A DNA stretch of 16,079 bases from positions 1 through 16,079 of the forward strand of contig CADCWB010000063.1 of NCBI GenBank assembly GCA_902806295.1, written 5' to 3'. This DNA comes from an uncultured Sphingomonas sp. GTDB lineage: Bacteria; Pseudomonadota; Alphaproteobacteria; Sphingomonadales; Sphingomonadaceae. A model generated the notes under the pieces. That model was not told the DNA's origin and did no database searches. It saw nothing but the letters and a program-made list of their open reading frames with translations. Of this stretch, positions 11,635 to 16,079 are shown piece by piece. The translations under genes were made by a program, and so were the position numbers. The first letter of the stretch is position 1. The number at the start of each line of letters is the position of its first letter.

Positions 11635-13890
11635 ATGGACGCCCGCACCGCCGGTTCTAAGCTTTCAGACCAGCCGCCCAGCTTGCGCCGCTGGCTGGCC
11701 GCCGAGCGGGAGAACGGGCGCTTCTATCGTGTTGCCGAGCTGGTCACCGCGGTCGTGCTGATCGTTATGCTGGTGAGCAGTTTCTCCGTCCTGCGCGGCG
11801 GCGATCCTGGCTCCATGCTCTCGCCGCCGCTGATCGCTCTGCTGCTGGTCGCCAATCTGATCCCTGCCATCGTGCTGATGGTGCTGCTGAGCCGGCGCGT
11901 CGCCTTGCGACGGGCGGAGCGGGGCGGGCTCGGTACCGGCATGCTGCACACCCGGCTGGTGGCGCTGTTCTCGGTCATTGCCGCCGTGCCGACCGTGCTG
12001 GTGGCGATCTTCGCCTCGCTGCTGTTCCAGTCGGCGCTGAGCTTCTGGTTCTCGGACAAGGCGCGGGGGATGCTTGAGAACAGCGTCCAGCTCGCGCGCG
12101 GGACCTACGACCAGGAGGTGGAGCGGGTCGCGCTCGAGACGACCACCATGGCGTCGGATCTTGCGACGAAGTATTTGCCCGCCCTCTCGTTGACCGACCC
12201 GCGGTTTGCGGAGGCTTTTGCGCGCTATCAGGTTCTGCCGCGGGAGCTGAGCGAAGGCATCATCTTCACCGTGGGCGAGGATGGAGTCATCCGGACTCAG
12301 GTTCTGGTCAATCCCTACGACCGCGACCTCGCCAAGGCAGTCACACCGGCCAAGCTGGCCCAGCTAAACCGCGGCAAGTCCGTGGTGGAGGTTTCCAGCT
12401 CCGACCGGGTCGGAGCCCTTACGAGACTCGCCTACGGGCCTAACACCTACCTCTACGCCGCACGAGTGTTCGACCCCGAGTTCCGGGAGCAGATGGCTCG
12501 GGCCGACGACGTGCTGGACGACTATCAAGACCTGATTACCCGCAGCCGACTGAACCAGCTGCGCTTTAACGCCGCACTGCTGGTCGGCGCCCTAGTGATC
12601 GTCGGTCTTGCCATCTTCGTCGCACTTCGCATCGCCGACCGCTTGGTCCGGCCGGTGGGCGAACTCGTCAACGCCGCCGGCCGGGTGGAAGAGGGGGACT
12701 TCTCCACGCGCGTTCCGATCGAGAAATCGGATGACGAGATCGGCGTCCTTGCAGCGGCGTTCAATCGGATGACCGGGCGCTTGGAGGAGCAGACCGGCGC
12801 GCTGCGAGCAGCGAACACTCAGCTCGATACCCGCCGAGCGTTCATCGAAGCGGTGCTGGGCAGCGTAACCGCGGGCGTGATCGCGCTCGATCTCGACCGG
12901 CGCATCCTGCTGATTAATCGTTCGGCGAGTGCCTTGCTGCAGCACGGTGAGGCAATGCCGGAGGGCCGGACTCTGGGCGAGGTCAATCCAGAGCTGGAAG
13001 AGTTCCTGTGCGGCGACAAGCGGGAGGCGGACGTCCTGGTCCAGTCCGAGCACGGCCAGCGCACCCTGGCAGTCAAGCGCGTCCGCTATTCCGACGGCGT
13101 GGTCTTGACCTTCGACGACATCACCGACCAGCTCGCCGACCAGCGCCGCGCGGCCTGGTCCGACATCGCGCGGCGGATCGCGCATGAGATCAAGAATCCG
13201 CTGACCCCGATCCAGCTTGCCGCCGAGCGCCTCCAGCGCCGCTACGGCAAGGAAATCCAGAGCGATCCGGAGACCTTCGGCCGCCTGACCGAAACCATCG
13301 TTCGGCAAGTGGGCGACTTGCGCCGCATGGTGGATGAGTTCTCCAATTTCGCGCGTATGCCCAAGCCCGTGTTCCGCGATGAGAACGTGCACGACATCGC
13401 GCGCACCTCCTTGTTCCTGCACGAGGTGGCTCACCCCGGCGTAAGCTTCAGCCTGGAACCGCCCGCTGCCGACATCCGCATGATCTGCGATCGCCGGCAG
13501 CTGGCCCAGGCGTTGACCAATGTGGTCAAGAACGCGGTCGAGGCGATCGAGGCGCGCCGGAACCGGGGCGAGCATCACTTCGACGGCGACCGGGTGGCGC
13601 TTTCGATCCGCGACAGCGAAGCGCAGTTGGTAATGGAGGTCACGGACACCGGCGTCGGCCTGCCGGAGGAGCGTGACCGCCTCACCGAGCCCTACATGAC
13701 TACGCGAGTCCGCGGCACTGGCCTTGGTCTCGCCATCGTCAAGAAGATCGTCGAGGAACATGGCGGTGAGATCGCGTTCCTCGATCGTTCCGGCGGCGGG
13801 ACCCATGTGCGGATCGCGTTCGACAAGGCTCGTCTGGCGCTGCTCGCCGCCGCGGCCGATACCGACGATGCTGACCCTGAACCGAGCTAG
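11635..13890 (+). CDS. ntrY: NtrY-type transmembrane sensor histidine kinase
   Basis: NtrY partners NtrX in a two-component system linked to nitrogen, redox and envelope control in alphaproteobacteria. The product is 751 residues from ATG 11635. GTG 11617 is possible, but its GGAG is only two bases away. Helices lie at about 34-52, 64-85 and 107-131. An extracytoplasmic sensing region (~140-308) follows, then a fourth helix (~313-332) and HAMP (~333-385, RLVRPVGELVNAAGRVEEGD). A PAS domain follows (~400-500, AGVIALDLDRRILLINRSAS). The dimerisation/phosphoacceptor motif RRIAHEIKNPLTPIQLAAER carries H517. The ATPase domain has N629 (NVVKNAVEAIE), D671 (DTGVGL) and GTGLGLAIVKKI. All residues needed for activity are present. 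ntrX follows after 23 bp. In most relatives ntrB and ntrC precede this gene; here they do not. Confidence 0.94.
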   Translation: MDARTAGSKLSDQPPSLRRWLAAERENGRFYRVAELVTAVVLIVMLVSSFSVLRGGDPGSMLSPPLIALLLVANLIPAIVLMVLLSRRVALRRAERGGLGTGMLHTRLVALFSVIAAVPTVLVAIFASLLFQSALSFWFSDKARGMLENSVQLARGTYDQEVERVALETTTMASDLATKYLPALSLTDPRFAEAFARYQVLPRELSEGIIFTVGEDGVIRTQVLVNPYDRDLAKAVTPAKLAQLNRGKSVVEVSSSDRVGALTRLAYGPNTYLYAARVFDPEFREQMARADDVLDDYQDLITRSRLNQLRFNAALLVGALVIVGLAIFVALRIADRLVRPVGELVNAAGRVEEGDFSTRVPIEKSDDEIGVLAAAFNRMTGRLEEQTGALRAANTQLDTRRAFIEAVLGSVTAGVIALDLDRRILLINRSASALLQHGEAMPEGRTLGEVNPELEEFLCGDKREADVLVQSEHGQRTLAVKRVRYSDGVVLTFDDITDQLADQRRAAWSDIARRIAHEIKNPLTPIQLAAERLQRRYGKEIQSDPETFGRLTETIVRQVGDLRRMVDEFSNFARMPKPVFRDENVHDIARTSLFLHEVAHPGVSFSLEPPAADIRMICDRRQLAQALTNVVKNAVEAIEARRNRGEHHFDGDRVALSIRDSEAQLVMEVTDTGVGLPEERDRLTEPYMTTRVRGTGLGLAIVKKIVEEHGGEIAFLDRSGGGTHVRIAFDKARLALLAAAADTDDADPEPS

Positions 13891-13913
13891 AGAAAAACGA
13901 GGAGCCTGAACGC

Positions 13914-15299
13914 ATGGCGTTGGAAGTGCTGGTGGTGGACGACGAGGCGGACATCCGCGAGTTGGTGGCGGGCGTGCTGGAGGACGAGGGCTATGCCGTC
14001 CGCTCGGCCGCCAACAGCAGCGAGGCGCTGGACGCCATTGCGGAGCGCCGGCCCAGCCTGGTGCTGCTCGACGTCTGGCTGCAAGGTTCCCGCCTCGATG
14101 GGCTCCAGTTGCTCGAAGAAGTCAAGCGACGGGACCAAACATTGCCTGTGCTGATGATCTCGGGGCACGGCAATCTCGACACTGCGGTAGCGGCCATTCG
14201 CGAAGGCGCGATCGACTTCATCGAAAAGCCGTTCGAGGCCGAGCGATTGCTTCATCTGGTTGGACGCGCGACGGAGACCGACCGGCTCCGGCGCGAAAAC
14301 GCGTCCTTGCGCGAACGGGCGGGGCATGACGAGCAGCTCAACGGATCGTCGGTCGCCATCAACACGGTGCGAGCCACGCTGAAGCGGGTTGCGCCGACTG
14401 GCAGCCGAGTGATGATCACCGGGCCAGCGGGGGTGGGGAAGGAGATCGCTGCGCGCACCATCCACGGCTGGAGCACGCGAGCTTCCGCCCCATTCATCGT
14501 AGTCTCCGCGGCCATGATGGAGCCCGAGCGGGTGGAGGAGGAACTGTTCGGCAGCGAGGGCGATGGCGCGGCCCGCCCCGGTCTGCTGGAGCAGGCTCAT
14601 GGCGGCACGCTGTTCCTGGATGAGATCGCGGATATGCCGCTCACCACCCAAGGCAAGATCCTGCGAGTCCTGACTGACCAGAGTTTTACCCGGGTAGGCG
14701 GTGCGCGGCCGGTCAAGGTGGACGTGCGGGTGCTGTCCGCGACCGCGCGGAACCTTCAGGAGGAGATCGCCAATAGTCGCTTTCGCGAGGACCTCTATTA
14801 CCGGCTGAACGTCGTTCCCGTGCGCATCCCGCCGCTGCGTGAGCGGCGCGAGGATATTCCAGAAATCGCCAGCCACTACTTGGCCCGTTTCGCCTCCGAC
14901 CGCCGGGTGTTGGCTCCCGGCCTGTCCGATGAGGCCGTGGCGGCACTGCAGGCGCACGATTGGCCCGGCAATGTCCGCCAGTTGCGCAATATCATGGAAC
15001 GGACCATGATCTTGGCGCCCACGGAGCGCCTCGGTCGGATCGATGTCGACCTGCTTCCGCCTGAGGTGCTGGAGGGCGGTGGGTCGACCGGGCTCAACAG
15101 CAACACTCTCTCGATTATGGGTTCTCCGCTCCGGGAAGCCCGAGAAAGCTTCGAGCGCGAGTATCTTCGTGTTCAGATCAGACGTTTCTCCGGCAACATC
15201 TCGCGCACGGCATCGTTCATCGGGATGGAACGGTCCGCTCTTCACCGGAAGCTCAAGGCGCTGGGGCTGGGGGAAAAGGGCACGGCCGGCGAAGAATAA
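13914..15299 (+). CDS. ntrX: NtrX-type response regulator with AAA+ and Fis-like domains
   Basis: NtrX is the partner regulator of NtrY. Start ATG 13914 follows GAGGAG (13899-13904) by nine bases; 461 residues. The receiver domain (~1-118) has acidic pocket D10/E11, phospho-acceptor D53 (LLDVWL), S83 and K105 (EKPF). The AAA+ domain (~145-385) has Walker A GPAGVGKE (170-177), Walker B LFLDE (233-237) and the conserved FREDLYYRLNVVPVRIPPLR. The Fis-type helix-turn-helix is at ~424-450 (RFSGNISRTASFIGMERSAL). The GAFTGA loop that contacts sigma-54 is missing: after EEELFGSE the chain goes directly through GDGAARPG to LLEQAHGGTLFLDE. This is typical of NtrX as opposed to NtrC, and suggests it regulates without sigma-54. 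hfq follows after 16 bp. Confidence 0.95.
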   Translation: MALEVLVVDDEADIRELVAGVLEDEGYAVRSAANSSEALDAIAERRPSLVLLDVWLQGSRLDGLQLLEEVKRRDQTLPVLMISGHGNLDTAVAAIREGAIDFIEKPFEAERLLHLVGRATETDRLRRENASLRERAGHDEQLNGSSVAINTVRATLKRVAPTGSRVMITGPAGVGKEIAARTIHGWSTRASAPFIVVSAAMMEPERVEEELFGSEGDGAARPGLLEQAHGGTLFLDEIADMPLTTQGKILRVLTDQSFTRVGGARPVKVDVRVLSATARNLQEEIANSRFREDLYYRLNVVPVRIPPLRERREDIPEIASHYLARFASDRRVLAPGLSDEAVAALQAHDWPGNVRQLRNIMERTMILAPTERLGRIDVDLLPPEVLEGGGSTGLNSNTLSIMGSPLREARESFEREYLRVQIRRFSGNISRTASFIGMERSALHRKLKALGLGEKGTAGEE

Positions 15300-15315
15300 G
15301 AAGGCGTCATGAGAA

Positions 15316-15810
15316 TTGCCCGACAAGCCACTCAGTTTACAAGATCATTTCCTCAACAGCCTGCGCCGATCGCGCACCTCTGTGACAATCTTTTTGGTCA
15401 AGGGAGTAAAGCTGCAGGGCGTAATCACCTGGTTCGACGCTTTCTCGCTTTTGCTCCGGCGCGATGGAATCAGCCAGCTGATCTACAAGCACGCCATGTC
15501 GACGATCATGCCCGCCGACCCGCCGGCTGACCTCGAGCTCGACGGTTTTCGTGGCGAGCGTGTGACGCAAGGCAGGGCGACGCTGCAGGACCGCTTTCTC
15601 GCCGCTGCCATCCGTGAAAATGAGGCCATGACCGTGTTCTTGGTCAACGGCGTCATGCTGCAAGGCGAGGTAATCGCGTTCAACCGCTTCTCGATGCTAC
15701 TCGGGCGGCGTGGCCAGCTACAGTTGGTCTACAAGCACGCGGTGTCCACCATGCAACCGGCGCGTCCGCTCCCGCTGGACGACTCTGACGAGGGCGGAAG
15801 CGGCAAATGA
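15316..15810 (+). CDS. hfq: RNA chaperone Hfq with two fused Sm domains
   Basis: Hfq forms a hexameric ring that pairs small RNAs with mRNAs. At 164 residues this protein is about twice the usual Hfq core, because it holds two consecutive complete Sm domains. Domain 1 is residues 8-66 (LQDHFLNSLRRSRT ... QLIYKHAMSTIMP). Domain 2 is residues 90-148 (LQDRFLAAAIRENE ... QLVYKHAVSTMQP). A ~23-residue linker rich in acidic and Gly residues joins them, and the tail is acidic (PLDDSDEGGSGK). Both keep the proximal-face Q-D and Y-K-H residues; domain 1 also keeps the rim R17/R18/R20. The start is TTG 15316: an in-frame TGA at 15310-15312 excludes anything earlier, and GAAGG (15300-15304) is 11 bases away. 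It lies between ntrX and hflX, overlapping hflX by ATGA. Three chains could form one six-Sm ring. Two-Sm Hfq is, to my knowledge, known from Zymomonas and other sphingomonads. Confidence 0.95.
   Translation: MPDKPLSLQDHFLNSLRRSRTSVTIFLVKGVKLQGVITWFDAFSLLLRRDGISQLIYKHAMSTIMPADPPADLELDGFRGERVTQGRATLQDRFLAAAIRENEAMTVFLVNGVMLQGEVIAFNRFSMLLGRRGQLQLVYKHAVSTMQPARPLPLDDSDEGGSGK
15337..15759 (+). repeat. Internal tandem duplication of the Sm domain in hfq
   Basis: The segments 15337-15513 and 15583-15759 encode two Sm domains of 59 residues each that align end to end without gaps. The alignment shares LQD.FL, FLV.GV.LQG, F..F..LL.R and Q.VYKHA.ST. DNA identity is far from complete, so the duplication is old rather than a recent tandem repeat. 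Confidence 0.9.
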
Positions 15811-16079
15811 GCGGTTTCAGTCGCACGAACGAAGACGGCGTTTCCCGCGGCGAACATGCGCTGCTGGTTCTGCCGGATCGGAACAGCGAGGCCAACGCAC
15901 GAACGGTCGAAGCCCGGCTCAACGAAGCGGCAGGTCTCGCGGAGGCGATCGGCATCGACGTGCTCGGACGGCGCTCCTTCCGGATTCGACAGCCGCGACC
16001 GGCTACCCTGTTCGGCAAAGGGCAGGTGGAGGAGATCGCCTCGCTTGTGAACGAACATGAGGCCGCATTGCTGATCGTC
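15807..16079 (+). CDS. hflX: Ribosome-associated GTPase HflX, N-terminal part (3' end outside window)
   Basis: HflX is a GTPase that binds 50S/70S ribosomes and helps to split stalled or hibernating ribosomes. The frame is open from ATG 15807 to the last base, 91 residues, and continues beyond the window. The start overlaps the hfq stop as ATGA (15807-15810), implying translational coupling. The N-terminal domain signature PRPATLFGKGQVEEIASLV (near residues 62-80) matches the conserved 'PATyiGkGKveEi' region of HflX, preceded by EARLNEAAGLAEAIGIDVLG, as in the family. The GTPase domain is not in the window. Its position after hfq is conserved across proteobacteria. Confidence 0.93.
   Translation, partial: MSGFSRTNEDGVSRGEHALLVLPDRNSEANARTVEARLNEAAGLAEAIGIDVLGRRSFRIRQPRPATLFGKGQVEEIASLVNEHEAALLIV

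Noticed and set aside
12592..13806. 404-codon minus-strand frame across ntrY
   Set aside because: It is a shadow of ntrY, which carries all kinase motifs in the plus frame; the antisense product resembles no family.
13887..15326. Long open frame (479 codons) on the minus strand across ntrX
   Set aside because: It lies entirely antisense to a well-conserved gene in GC-rich DNA, where antisense frames stay open by codon bias. Its translation shows no recognisable motif and is rich in Arg, His and Pro.
15309..15530. 73-codon frame from ATG 15309 as a gene
   Set aside because: It overlaps the start of hfq out of frame, shows no family pattern, and hfq is unmistakable in the other frame. It is kept only as a possible competing start.

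Overview
The window is strongly GC-rich chromosomal DNA, densely packed with housekeeping genes. It most likely comes from an alphaproteobacterium of the Sphingomonadales (Sphingomonas-like). Three things point there: the dusB-ntrY-ntrX-hfq-hflX order, an Hfq with two Sm domains, and promoter sites matching the alphaproteobacterial general-stress consensus GGAAC-N16/17-CGTT. No tRNA, rRNA, insertion sequence, phage gene or CRISPR array was seen. No gene-free stretch exceeds about 160 bases.

Layout. (i) 2-1570 (+): the 3' part of dnaE (replicative polymerase alpha subunit). (ii) 1653-4278 (-): four genes, namely a membrane-anchored hemerythrin-like protein, the peptidoglycan glycosyltransferase mtgA with a long Pro/Glu-rich tail, a 70-residue protein of unknown function, and a pyridoxamine-phosphate-oxidase-fold 'general stress protein 26'. 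The hemerythrin and GSP26 genes each have an exact EcfG-type promoter. (iii) 4341-6958 (-): a tight operon of an SbtA-type bicarbonate permease, a PII-like protein, a beta-carbonic anhydrase and a NYN-domain ribonuclease-like protein. Neighbours are separated by 7 bp or overlap by 1 or 4 bp. (iv) 7119-8881 (+): a glycine-zipper lipoprotein, a strong hairpin, lipA (lipoyl synthase) and a Coq10/RatA START-domain protein. (v) 8857-10520 (-): pncC/cinA-type amidohydrolase and bifunctional ispDF (isoprenoid synthesis). (vi) 10573-16079 (+): dusB, ntrY, ntrX, hfq and the start of hflX.

How the genes work together. Region iii looks like a self-contained inorganic-carbon module: SbtA imports bicarbonate, the PII-like protein would gate it, and the carbonic anhydrase interconverts CO2 and bicarbonate. 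The translationally coupled NYN nuclease is the unexplained partner. Region vi is the conserved alphaproteobacterial nitrogen/redox-sensing and RNA-control block. Here ntrB and ntrC are missing between dusB and ntrY, NtrX lacks the sigma-54 GAFTGA loop, and Hfq is a fused tandem dimer. Regions ii and iv carry the stress-regulon signals.

The observations most worth a second look are the asymmetric tandem Hfq, the NYN protein in the bicarbonate operon, and the EcfG promoters.
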